Assembly (NCBI GenBank): GCA_004835665.1
Contig: RBKR01000003.1
Span: forward strand, 1,240,001-1,304,000
DNA from: Phoma sp. XZ068
Lineage: Eukaryota; Ascomycota; Dothideomycetes; Pleosporales; Didymellaceae
Direction of reading: 5' to 3'
DNA: 64,000 nucleotides
A program made the position numbers and the translations under genes. Below are positions 21,778-32,456 of this stretch, piece after piece (the stretch's first letter is position 1; each line of letters begins with the position of its first letter). The notes below the pieces were generated by a model, which saw nothing but the letters and a program-made list of their open reading frames with translations, made no database searches and was not told the origin of the DNA.

Positions 21778-23523
21778 CTAATTTTCCTTTGATGCGCGGT
21801 GGAGCTTGAAAAACTCCTTATGCCGCGAGTTGCGTTTTGAGCCGTAAGTGCTTGCAGGCTCGTTCGATAGCTTGACTTCCGATGTCCTCGTGATTGTCAT
21901 ACCTTCGTCCGGATCTGATGGTTCAAACCCGCGGGATCGCATCTTATGCCATATTTTATGGAAACCTCCTCCCGCTGATGCCTCTTCGAAATCTTCTGTA
22001 TGTAACATAGGGTCTTGGCTCTGGCTTTTCTTGACTTGGTTGAAAGGCTCAGAACGTAATGTGGCACGTTCTTCGTCCCAGCCCTCCAGCTCGCAGCTCC
22101 CACCTTGGTCTTGGTCAAAATCAGGTACGGCATGAACCTGTGTTTGATCGAGAGGCTCAGAACTTGATATGGCCCGTTCTTCGTCCCAACCCTCTAGTTC
22201 GTAGCTCCTACCGTGGTCTTTGTCAAGATCAGGGACGACACGAGTCTTCTCCGATCTTCGGTTCGAGGAGGAGTTGGATGTGCCCGGAGTACTCTCTGAG
22301 CGTTCGGTTGCTGTAGACCCCTTCATGCCGTAGCCGGAGCTGGTGAACTTCTTCTTCAGTGAAATGCCACCTGAAAATGTTCCAGATAGGCTGAAGTGGA
22401 TCTTCGAAAACAATGGCTTCAGTACGGGAGCTGATGCGCATATAATGCCAAGATCGATTTCCACCACAGCAGCGATCCAGAGAGGGTAAGCATACCTGCT
22501 AGACCATTAGCAATCACTGACCAGGGTTGCATCAAGGATCCTAGACTGACCAAGTATTGTCATAAGTCGAAATCAGTGACTGGTAGACGTAAAAGGTACG
22601 GACAACGCCTGCGACTGTGACAATGATTCCCATAGCGAAGAGAAGAGCAATACCGAGACGTTGGCTACGTGGCATATGAAGCTAGGCCGAATGAGTGATG
22701 TGTAGCTATACACAAGAGAGGTACTTACACCCATGATAAGGGGGATCGGGGTCACTGTTGTGGCGAAATCGGCCACAGTGTTGATAATACCACTGACGAG
22801 ACCCATAGTGCCTTCGTTCCTACAAGTGCCAACTGGCGAGCCAACCACCCAGTAGTCTGAAACTGGAGTGCACACGAAGATTGAAAAGCACCTGTCGAGT
22901 GTTAGCCTAAGGGCACTGAGCCTTCAATAGGCGGACAATGGTGTGAACGTACGTGAAAGTTACAAATAGTATGAGAGTGTAGGCAACATTGACATGGATG
23001 CACCACTTGAACCGTATTTTTCCTGTGTCGGCAACCAAGCGGTAGTAGAAGCAATGTAGAGACAGCCTCGTGAATGTTGCCGCTGCCGTGAACACGATTT
23101 TGCTAGCCATTGCGATCTTTAAGATTGGCACGAGGTTGTTGAGGGGTATGTCGTAGATGTGTCTGTTCCAGACATACCGCTGATTTGCCAACATGATAAT
23201 AACATTCAAACCAATGGTACAGACCTATCGACGATTAGAGGAAGTCATTGCAGGTGCCACGATCTTCACATACCAAGGCAAGTAAGATGAACATGTCGTC
23301 AACCCCAAACCACCTCTTGAGGATCAATCGCGTGTACATGCGCAGCCCGACTGTTATTAGTACCAGCGCCATGAAGATGGAGTTGACGATGAGGAGCGCA
23401 TCACCCCGTGTCACTGGGTCGGTGTAGTTTGGCTCAGGCCATGAGAGTATTACCTAGCTACTGGTAAGCATCGAAGATCATTTTGAGGAATTGTCTACGT
23501 ACTTTAAGGGGAGGCAGTCTCAT
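21778..23523 (-). CDS. Fungal rhodopsin-fold integral membrane protein (7 TM)
   Basis: Minus-strand exons are 23503-23523, 23274-23453, 22953-23224, 22729-22891, 22551-22681 and 21778-22495, with introns of 49, 49, 61, 47 and 55 bp; the product has 494 aa. The first exon is only 7 codons (MRLPPLK) and joins a typical family start (VILSWPEPNYTDPVTRGD). Seven hydrophobic segments follow, including LLIVNSIFMALVLITVGLRMY, DDMFILLALVCTIGLNVIIM, a KIAMASKIVFTAAATFTRLS helix, and IALLFAMGIIVTVAGVVRTF, ending near AAVVEIDLGIICASAPVLKP. This is the layout of the fungal rhodopsin-fold (Pth11-related, non-CFEM) membrane proteins, thought to be surface sensors. There is no N-terminal CFEM domain. The cytosolic tail of about 200 residues holds two copies of a 32-residue repeat. 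The ligand is unknown. Confidence 0.9.
22047..22236 (-). repeat. Diverged tandem repeat in the rhodopsin-like protein tail
   Basis: Two coding copies of about 32 residues, at roughly residues 343-374 and 379-410, share VPDxDxDxG, then ELEGWDEERA, then SEPxxQ. At the DNA level the copies lie near 22047-22133 and 22152-22236 and are about 80 percent alike by eye. Confidence 0.8.
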
Positions 23524-26500
23524 CCTGGCGTCGATGGGGGGCACTCTGAGTTCAACAAAGAAATTTATGTAGAACCAAAAGAGTAGACACTTGCAGGATC
23601 GGACAAATTTACAAGATGAGGGGGGACATGGAAGTAGTAGCTTTCGGCGCTAGATCACCATCATGATCAATTCAAATAAGAGTTGTTCATTGAAGCAGTG
23701 AGGAATCGAGGTTCCAATCTATGAGCTATTCCCTAGTATACACACCAATAAACGTTGTTGCCCAATGACCCCGCCTCCTTGGGGAGTACTTTCCGCAGAC
23801 AGTGCAGCCCAAGTTTGCAATGCCAAAAACTTTATTGAACGAGACTTGTAGGAACGCCTTCCGGGGCCTCCCCGCAAGCGCCATGCTGGTCACATCACTG
23901 GGCCCGATGCTAGTGCTGAGCACCCGGACCACTTGGAAAGGTGGTAATCCTTTTAGTGCTCTAGTCTAGAGTCGAGAGCTGCAGGGCCGATGTGCCACAT
24001 GAGGGACGCCCAGTGCCGAACCGAAGTAATGAACGACAATACCTGTGCACATCTCAACAAGCACATAATGACCAACTGAACTGTGATTCTGACAGGATGG
24101 CATGTAACATCAGCTCACAGTTGTTAAACCTGCCAACCTCGAGGAATAGAACGCCCTTGCACTCTCACGCTGCCGGAGGATGGCTCTGTGGGGTTGATGG
24201 ACTTGGACTGCTTGGCTAAGAGTACCGACTCCCTTGCTGCGTGATGCCGGAAACGGTACGAGATACTCACGCGAGCCCTGCAAGTATGCCAAAGACCAGA
24301 GCACTTACAGGATCGTAGTCGTTGAGTGGTCAGTTGAATGTGCATTTTGGATACAACGGATGTGGCTGGTATTTCAAGGCAACTGCGACGCCGGACACTA
24401 CATGCTGCAAGTGCTATAATGCAGGGGGCGTATTTCTCCATTTGGCTCGAGTTCACGGATCGAAAGGCGCGCCTTAGATCTAGCGTCGATCGGGAGCCAG
24501 TACTTGCATGCTAGCGCCATCAAGCGCAACTCATGGAGACGCAAGCAGCAAGTGTGGGTTGGTCAGGTTTGCTCGTATCGTATACGTCACGTAGACTACC
24601 AGCCACGGCACGTGCTTCTCTCAGCTTAGAGAGTGCAATGGGTGTCTACAGGTGTCGTCCGAGAAAGCGCACTTCACGATCCACCCTCTACAGCGAGGTA
24701 TTTATTATTGGACTCCAAAATAAGCAAATCTCGTCGTGTTCTCGCAAGATGCAGAGACAGGTCCACGTAAAACCATCCGCCTGAACTACTCCTTCGAGGA
24801 GCCGTGCTTCGAGTCGCTCAACCAAAGCTTAATACAGAACCTAGTTCTTGAGCCGGGTACCTGGGACGGGTCGGGTACAAGTTCCGGCCAGCCCTTTCCG
24901 CACGAAGAATGATCAGAGGCAGGAAATACATTGGTGTTTAAGGATGGGCTGAGTGCTCCTGCGTCGCATACACGCTATTCGAAACATAAATACTCTTCTG
25001 GACTGTTGTAAGATGCGGCTCGTTGGTTTTGGAATCGCCAGTCACAAGGATCGTGTTCACTGCAACCCTGTATTAGCCTTGACGGGCCGGCTAGCGCCTA
25101 GCTGCTGATCTAGGTCCGAAGATCATGAGCATTGTGGCGGTACTTCAGATCATTTGAGGACATACATGCGAACGGCCCCCAGGTTACATTGTGCATTGAT
25201 CTGCATAGGGTATCACGGGTGTTGATTTGTAAAGCCCATTATGACGGCAGCTCAATAAGCTCTGTTCGGCATTTATCGCGCAGACGCCGGATTCGAGCCA
25301 ATTTCTACACATTTAAGTCACGGAGCTATACTTCTACTAACAAATTTGCCTACGGAACAAGAAACGGGGTAGTGACCCTAGTAAGAGCTCGTAGCCTCTG
25401 CCTGCCGGGAAAGGTGAAGGATTCCTCCGTAGCCTGGTATCTGAAGTCGGCAGCTACTTTTTGTGTGCCATGGTCCATTTATATGATTGAACAGCCGAGC
25501 CTTGTAAAAGCAATCCCTGCGTACGTTGCGGCACAGACCACGGCATCAAGCATGCAACTTGACAATAGTGAATTCAACGAGCACCAACCTTCTTTGGTTT
25601 CATTGACCGAATTCGTTCGAAATATGGAACTATCTCTATCTACGAGAGTTGCTATACTTGAAATTCTGAGCTCTACGGTAGGCATGCGACGTATGAACAC
25701 GAAACAGAAGTAGACGACCCGGTGCTCATGCGAGCGAATTTAGCAACAAGGATGAAGCGACAGGGGAGATAGAAGGTGCGTAACTGGGGCGATCAACAAA
25801 GCGGATAAAATCGCCGGGACGAGGTACCCTAGCATAAACATGCACGCACGAGTCGTAAACAATGAACGCAGGCCAGGTACAGTGCCTGTCAGGGTTTCGG
25901 GGGCACTCGCTTGTACCCACAGTTGAAGTCCCTGACAGATGTCACCGGAACGAGCCTTGTTCTCCTAAGACGGGCTGTAAAGAATATGGGCAAGGTGGGG
26001 CACTGGCGATACACTGAGCGCAAGGCTGACAGCTCTCTACAGGCTGGATGCCTGCTGAGCACCACCACGAGGATTCAAGGAATGCTCTGTACCGCAGGCG
26101 AAGCCGTAGATAAGAACTTACTACAGCTCGAACTATGCTCGGGTGAGTATCCGTGACCTTTGCTTGGTGAGGGGTTTGCTGCTCTGCATGTGTTCTTGGG
26201 ATCTTGTTTCTGCTGCTTGAACATTGCACTGCTGTCAGCTAGCAGCGCATCCTCAGCCTAGAATTTGCGCTGCACTTTTGTTACTAAAGCCCTGAACAAG
26301 GTGACCCAGCGACATCATAATAGTACCGTTAATTGCGGCCAGCCTCAACGTGCACAACGTTAACATTTTCGCCTCACTGTGCATCTCCCACATCTCCATG
26401 GAATCGTCAAATCCCAAAGATTCCTTAAGGACTCCTTCGTACGAGGTGTTCACGATTTCTCCTGACCGTCACCCAATTAACGGCGCGGAAATAATGTTAG

Positions 26501-26906
26501 GCGCGCTGGGAGTAAGCCTGCGGCACGTAAGCGCCTCGTGCAAGGCAAACTGCGAGGCAGTGCAGGGCCACACACTGGTCACATCGCCGCACGAGAATTA
26601 CCTGCAACGCCTGGCGCGAAGGCACGTAAAGGCTCAGCGATCACAAGGTGGATTTTAGGTCTTGTTGGAGAGGCTGGACAAAGAAATCGCGCGAGGGATT
26701 TACAAAGCCCGTTGTGCTTATGTAGCCCTTTGTGCCCGCATGTCTCTGAGTTGCTTGTAGTCACACAACCGCAACCGCACACATTCAGCTTCAAGTCCGC
26801 TCTAGACACAGAACCCAAGTGAACAAGTGCTCAGCAGATAGTATCTCCAAGAGTGTCGACTCTACAACCAAACCTCTCAAGCCAAGCTTAACACCAAAAG
26901 CCTACC
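23524..26906. other. Gene-poor stretch
   Basis: This 3.4 kb has no supported gene. The longest frame (25132-25713, plus strand, about 190 codons) opens from a TTG and shows no recognised domain, so chance openness is possible. The first part should hold the promoter of the rhodopsin-like gene and the last part the promoter of the small membrane protein at 26907. No transposase or reverse transcriptase motif is seen. Confidence 0.4.
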
Positions 26907-27293
26907 ATGGCGCCCATCAACGCATTTCACAGCATATCAAAACGATACTCCACATGCGACCCCTACGACAACACCTGCAGTCCACATCGAACTGCCATTA
27001 TGGTAATAATCGCCGCCAGCGGATTCCTCACCATCGCAATCCTACTCTTCTATTACCTACGCAAGAGAACCTTTTTCCATCCCGGACCAACCCGGTTTAA
27101 GGCGGGGTTAGTGCATCCACATAAAGTGCAAAGGAGAGAAGCAAGAGCGACCTGGCGGAGAGAAGATAGATCTGAGGGGGATCCAGGGTTGGAATTGCCC
27201 CGGTATGAGGAGCGGCCTGAGGCGCCGCCGCCGTATGTGCATATGTTAACGAAGCCGGAAGATGTCCATATGCACGGTGGGAGAAGGGCATGA
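26907..27293 (+). CDS. Small single-pass membrane protein with PY motifs
   Basis: A 128-codon single-exon gene from an ATG in good context (CTACCATGG). The N-terminus has two close Cys residues (STCDPYDNTC), followed by a membrane span at about 31-51 (IMVIIAASGFLTIAILLFYYL) and a basic stop-transfer RKR. The cytosolic half has two PY-type motifs in the order LPRYEE and PPPYVH, which in known families recruit WW domains of Rsp5/Nedd4 ubiquitin ligases. The layout, with a short lumenal part, one TM and a PY-bearing tail, resembles fungal Rsp5 adaptors and receptors of the vacuolar sorting path. That role is inferred; I do not recognise an exact family. Confidence 0.75.
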   Translation: MAPINAFHSISKRYSTCDPYDNTCSPHRTAIMVIIAASGFLTIAILLFYYLRKRTFFHPGPTRFKAGLVHPHKVQRREARATWRREDRSEGDPGLELPRYEERPEAPPPYVHMLTKPEDVHMHGGRRA

Positions 27294-27382
27294 AGATGTA
27301 AAATATAGACTGAAATGAGAAGGTGCAAAGAAGCAAGAGTAAATTTTCTACCTGCTCGTCCAGTTCACTGAGGTTGACTGTT

Positions 27383-28351
27383 TCAACCCCTGCGCCTGGT
27401 GCTAGGGCTCTTGCCAGCAACGTTGGAGTAGCTAGGCGCAGAACCGCTCGATACCGCGCGCTTCATCTCTTCCTTGTTTGCCGCGATGGCGGGTGCGACG
27501 GGCTTGTTGAGCTTCTTGCTCTCGGTGCTCTTCGATGCAGGCGCGTTCCAGTAGTATACGACCTGCAGGAAAAGGATGAGGTTGAGCGCGAAGCCGGCAA
27601 TGAAGCCGTAGAGGATGAGCGGGTCGTCAACTTCTTGGAATGTAGTGAAGATGCGAGAAGCGGAGCCGAGGAGGTAGTTGATGACCTATTTTGCCAGTCA
27701 GTGGACGTTCGTCGACAGGGGATAAGGTGGTAATCTGCTTACAGCGAATGCGCTCAATTGACCAGTGCCGCCCTCGCTCCAGATAGTCAAGATCTGTGGG
27801 ACCTTGCTGGCTACGCCCAATACACCTGCAGCGCTCATTGCCAGACTCAGGTTCGCCTCGTTAACCTGATTCTCGTTGAAAAGTAGCCATCCAGCCCCAG
27901 CCAGTCCTGCAATCCATGCCGCGATCGCCGGCTGCCTTCCACTGTAGTTTAGGACGAGGGAAGCAATCGCGATGTTCTGAACCAGGATGAGTGCCGTCTC
28001 GCCGTACGTGCTGAACGGGAATCCATGGCGGACGTTGTAGCTCAGCGAGATGAGATAGGCGCCGGACTCTAGGACATAGGAGAGGAAGGAGAGGCCTTCA
28101 GCGGATTGCGAGTTCAGCAGCTTGAGCAACTGTGGGATCTTGACGATCGAGGACGCGCCGATGATGCCGATTCCTAGACCTTTGGAGATGGCGAGCTTGA
28201 CGCATTCAGTCTTGGTGAGATCGATGTCATGGAGGAGAGTCTGGTAGCAGACGGGACCGAGGAGCGACTCGCCCAACTCCGCGACGGGCTTGGGGAGGTT
28301 TTGAGTGATGGGTGAAAGGATAGGACGAATCGCGGAGCCAAGAGCGTCCAT
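27383..28351 (-). CDS. PQ-loop protein, MPDU1-like (mannose-P-dolichol utilization defect 1)
   Basis: Minus-strand exons are 27743-28351 and 27383-27685 with a 57-bp intron (GTAAGC donor, ATAG acceptor), giving 303 aa. The start is the ATG at 28351; the frame continues upstream only to a TTG. The first PQ-loop repeat is SSIVKIPQLLKLLNSQSAEGLS and the second VASKVPQILTIWSEGGTGQLS, each followed by membrane helices, matching the seven-helix MPDU1/SL15 family of the ER. In animals MPDU1 is needed for use of dolichol-phosphate sugars in N-glycan and GPI synthesis. The protein is longer than human MPDU1 (about 247 aa), with a polar C-terminal tail (SYSNVAGKSPSTRRRG). It is head-to-tail with ERG4, also a probable ER protein. 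Confidence 0.9.
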
Positions 28352-28753
28352 GGTGGCGGTGGTGTTGGTGGTGTTGGTGGTGTTTGGTGGTTGCGGGGAT
28401 GCTGTGGTGAGCGATGAAATGTTTTGGCAGGGAATGGAGGTCTGACGCAACCTGGCATTATCTTAGCGTGGATCGGCTACATAGCTTTCATGCTCCACAT
28501 GTCAGATGCCAGCGAATATTGTAGAACTTGTTTTAATTCTAGATCGTCTCATATATCATGCATTACTACTGCCATTATCATCATGTGATCCTCTTTATCC
28601 TACACGAGGCGAGAAAGGAAGGAATATTATAGTACATAGCGAGTAACAAGGTGGCCCAGGAATGGGAACGGAACATGAACGGCGACCAACAGCGCCCAGG
28701 AAAGGAGCCAGAGCTCGAAAGGCTCAACATAGAAATACGTGCTTTTGGAGCTT
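28352..28753. other. Promoter of the MPDU1-like gene and 3' flank of ERG4
   Basis: About 400 bp. Directly upstream of the MPDU1-like ATG is a GGTGTTGGT tandem stretch (28358-28384) on the plus strand, i.e. ACCACCAAC on the coding strand. No gene is seen. Confidence 0.4.
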
Positions 28754-30546
28754 CTAAAAGACACCAGGAATGAACAGGTAAGGCACCTGCTTCTCGTACT
28801 CAGTCCACGCCTCGCCATACACTTCACGACACCTTGCGATGTCGCGCAGCGCGCGGTGAATGATCATGCCAGCGAAGAAAACCGAGTAGAACCATGGGAA
28901 TGGCGAGTTGAAGCCAGTGATCAAACCCCACGAGATGGCGAAGAACAGGTCGCAAGTGTAGTGGATCTTGCGGGCTTTGCCGTACCATCCATCGGCCAGA
29001 ATCTTGTTTCCATGCTTGGTGGTGATGGTCTTGGGGTTGGCGATGCGGCCGTACTTGAAGTAAGGGAAGGTGGTACGCTCATCAACTACGCCACGTTCTT
29101 CCTGGCGGAACTGGTTCTTCTGGCTGTTGGTAGTGTCCCAAATGTAGTACATGCCGAGGTAGGCGAGCGTCAAGAGAGCGACAAACCATGTCGGCCATGT
29201 GTATTCCGAAGGGTGGTGGTTGGCGACGTAGAGCGTGCAGTGGCAATAGGAGAGGGGAACACCAGCCATGTTCCAGAAAATGAGCATGAAGCCAAGCTTC
29301 TCATAGTACATGTCCCTATACACGTGTTAGTCCTTGGACATTTGCTTGCAACATTGAAGGGAACTTACCACGTGGTGATGATCAAGTGCTCGCCCTTGGC
29401 GCATGCATTCGCATACAGCCAGTGGGCGAAGAGGAGGAAGATGGCCTCCATTGAAACATATCCGTATTCCTCGAATTGCTTCAGGCAGGTGCCGAGAGAG
29501 AGGAAGAAAAGAATGAACCATGGAATGCGGACTTCGAGGAACATCTTGAAATCCAAGATACCGAAAAGTCTGGGGTTCAGTTCAGAACCCAGGAAAAAGT
29601 CAACAATGACATTACCGGTCATGCGAACAGTAGCTCCGCGCACGCGCGCTGAGACGTAAGCGATGATTGAGCACAGGAAACCGGAGAGAATAGCGACAGT
29701 CATGATGTGGCCGAACTGGTCTACCAGAGTGTAGAGTTTGAAGGTGTTGGTGAAGTGCAGAGCCAGCATGATGACAATACTCGAGTAGAAAGAGAACATC
29801 GCAGAGCAGTAGTAGTCGAGTTGCTTTCCACCAAGGTGAGGAAGAGCCTTGCCCTTGCGGTAGACACCAGGCATGAGCATATAAAATGCCATTTGAGCCA
29901 GTCCGAAGAACCAGTAGATCTGCCAGGCCTTGTTGGTTGGGTAGGCCTCTGTCTTGACGAGGTTCCACATGTGTTCAAAGAAGTCCGAGTAGCTCTGACC
30001 TTCAGCTGGCTTGGGAAACTTTCCATTGTAGAATGTAGCTCCAATCCACATGTAGTACATCAATGCAGGGAAGCCGATCATCATGGCGCTCATACCGAAG
30101 GCACCTCCAAACTCGCTCAAACCGCCCTTGTCCTTGGGAGGGAAGTTCTTGGCTGCTTCAAGCTGCATTCCGTCTGAGGCGTTTTCCTTTTCCGCATGGC
30201 CGTTCGCAGAGCCATTAGCGTGTCCATTGCCATTTGCTTGCCCGTTGGCGTAGCTGGTCGAGTGTCCATTGCCGTTGGCATGGCCGTTGCTCGCATACTT
30301 CTCGGGAGTGGAGTTGATGTCGCTACGCTTGACAAAACCAAGGGACTCGGTATCGTCTGCGGTGATCGATTTTCGGCGTTGCGACCTCCTGCGTCCAGGT
30401 GTCTCGACGAACCCGGGGTTCTCTGGTTTCCTGCGCATGCATGTCAGCTTCCAGAGCCGAGCGTAGAATTCGCCCACTCCTAAGTGGACCGCTTGGACTC
30501 ACCTCGGCGTGTAGCCTGCTTGCGACCGCGTAACTCGTTGCGACAT
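28754..30546 (-). CDS. ERG4: Delta(24(24(1)))-sterol reductase, ERG4
   Basis: This enzyme carries out the last step of ergosterol synthesis, NADPH-dependent reduction of the C24(28) bond in the ER membrane. Minus-strand exons are 30503-30546, 29369-30430 and 28754-29315 (introns 72 and 53 bp); the product has 555 aa. The short first exon (MSQRVTRSQAGYTPR) is joined in frame to KPENPGF. About 120 N-terminal residues are hydrophilic, with an NGHANGNGH-type low-complexity repeat. Multiple membrane helices follow. The family signature region is present: WYGKARKIHYTCDLFFAISWGL, CREVYGEAW and the C-terminal YEKQVPYLFIPGVF. Length and C-terminus favour ERG4 over ERG24. It precedes the MPDU1-like gene on the same strand. 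Confidence 0.94.
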
Positions 30547-32456
30547 GGCTGCGATTGTGGCGACGCGTTCCTAACTTCAGGGGTAGAGAAGAATGGTGCA
30601 AAAATTCTAAGACCAGACAAACGCAGCGAAGCGTTCAGAGAGCGACGAAAAGGAGAGAGCAAATTGAATTGAGCCTCGCGATTCTATCACCCAAACGTCA
30701 CGACCCTGACTACTCGAGAACGAGGGGAAGTTGTAGTGTTTACGTTTCGCCGCGTACCGAAATTTTAGTTGCTATGGTCTGCTTCCTCGAACCCCTTAGC
30801 CAATCGGTAGTCCGTCACGCCGCCCTAGTCGATTGAATTTCATCTCGCAGGTTGTGGGTCTAGTCTGTGTTCAGCCTAACTTCAAGATTTGTTGATGACG
30901 ATTGGGAATGCGAGCAGCTCCTATTTCTAATACGACTTTCACGAATCAGCGACAGGTCTTGACTTGTGCAGCCCATCTTGGCCATTTTTTGCTGTTTAAC
31001 AGATCTAATAACATAGACGCAAAAATGTGTTTGCGTTGACACCTGCAATAGTTATCAACCCTGGCTTAATTTTTCGTTGCTCAAACATGACCACAAATGC
31101 TTGTTCATCTTTGAACCATCTTTATGCATCGCCAAATTTAGTTCTCGACAAGACACGAGAGAGTCTCAGGCTTACAGAGGATAGTTCGGACATGGACACT
31201 GACATAGTACTCCAGTCTAGCGCAAGTGCCAGAACAGACGCCCTGGAATCCACATCGAATCTAGCATCAACAGTCAACGCTGTTTGTGCGACGTGTGCGT
31301 GCAACCCCGAGCATGTAAACATGGACCCAAATCACGACGCAAGCAAGTATAATCCTACCTATCCTTGCAAGCGATCGCGCCCCCACTTGGGACCTCTTCA
31401 CTAGACGAAGGGATGGTATTCCTGCTGGTTACTGGTTCCTTCGTCAGATACACGGAGTTTCTCGTTAAGCGGGCGTTCGGCACATAGCCATGTTCCTGTC
31501 GTAATCTCTAGTATCACTGGTCTGGCGATCCCTGCTTTCTCGGCGAGTGTGTAGTGAGGGGCTTCTAGGCTTTGAGCTGTGGATACTATGCCGGCTTATC
31601 AACTCTGTCAGCCTTTGGGAGTTCCTTTTCCACTTCAAGATTTACGCTCTAATTCCTCTAAAACTCACGTTCTCACTCCTTCAAAGTTTAGTGCCTGTAA
31701 ACGGAACCTCTCCACTCATTCAGGATTGGAATTCTTTCGCAAACCCGGGCACTAGACAACGACAGTGAGTGAGCATATATGGGGTAGCCAAATGTTACTT
31801 CGGCATCTGCGATAATTTTGAAGACAGTTTGGTGATACTGTGGGGCTGATGCTACAACATGGGTAAGTGGCCACGGCGCCGTGCTAGCACTGTTCTTATA
31901 GCTGCTCTCACATCTCGTCTACGAACCTCGCACTCTATAAACACACGAGATAAGCCATAGATAGGTCAAGTATTGTCTCTTTGGTCATTCTGAGTGCGAA
32001 TGTACTCCGCTCGCCGTTCTTGTACTCTTCACCATGAGACTGTTCAAGTGGGTCACGTAAATCTACACACAGGTCTTTTGCAAGTAAACCAGCTTCCCTG
32101 CTACATCAAGTGTATCTTCGCAGTTAGCTACTACAGGACTCACTCTACTGCGTCTCTCCCTTCTTTAGTTCGTCGATCTGAAGCGTATCGAGCGCTCGCC
32201 CCGAAGGACAGCTCCACATTTCGTGAAAGCTCTCTCGCCTTTACATTACTTGCCTCCGTAGCAAGCGATTTCCCTTCCTCACAATTGGACCCGTTGGCGT
32301 CGTCGCTGCTCGCTAAGAGCTGCCTGCGGGTCATAGCTCCCTCAGTCCGTACATAACAAACACCGCTGGCGCTCCCCACTCACCTTCACACACTACTTCC
32401 CACTCTCAACTTCGGCATCAGCAGCATCGCACTTGCCTTCTTTACTTCTACCCATC
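30547..32456. other. Divergent promoter region of ERG4 and the DEAD-box helicase
   Basis: About 1.9 kb between divergent genes, with T- and C-rich tracts near the helicase start (for example 32360-32455). ORFs here, such as 31027-31404, have no recognised product. No SRE-type element was identified by eye with confidence. Confidence 0.4.

Noticed and set aside
25132..25713. Long plus-strand ORF
   Set aside because: Starts only at TTG, no recognised domain, and an open frame of this size is near chance in 64 kb.
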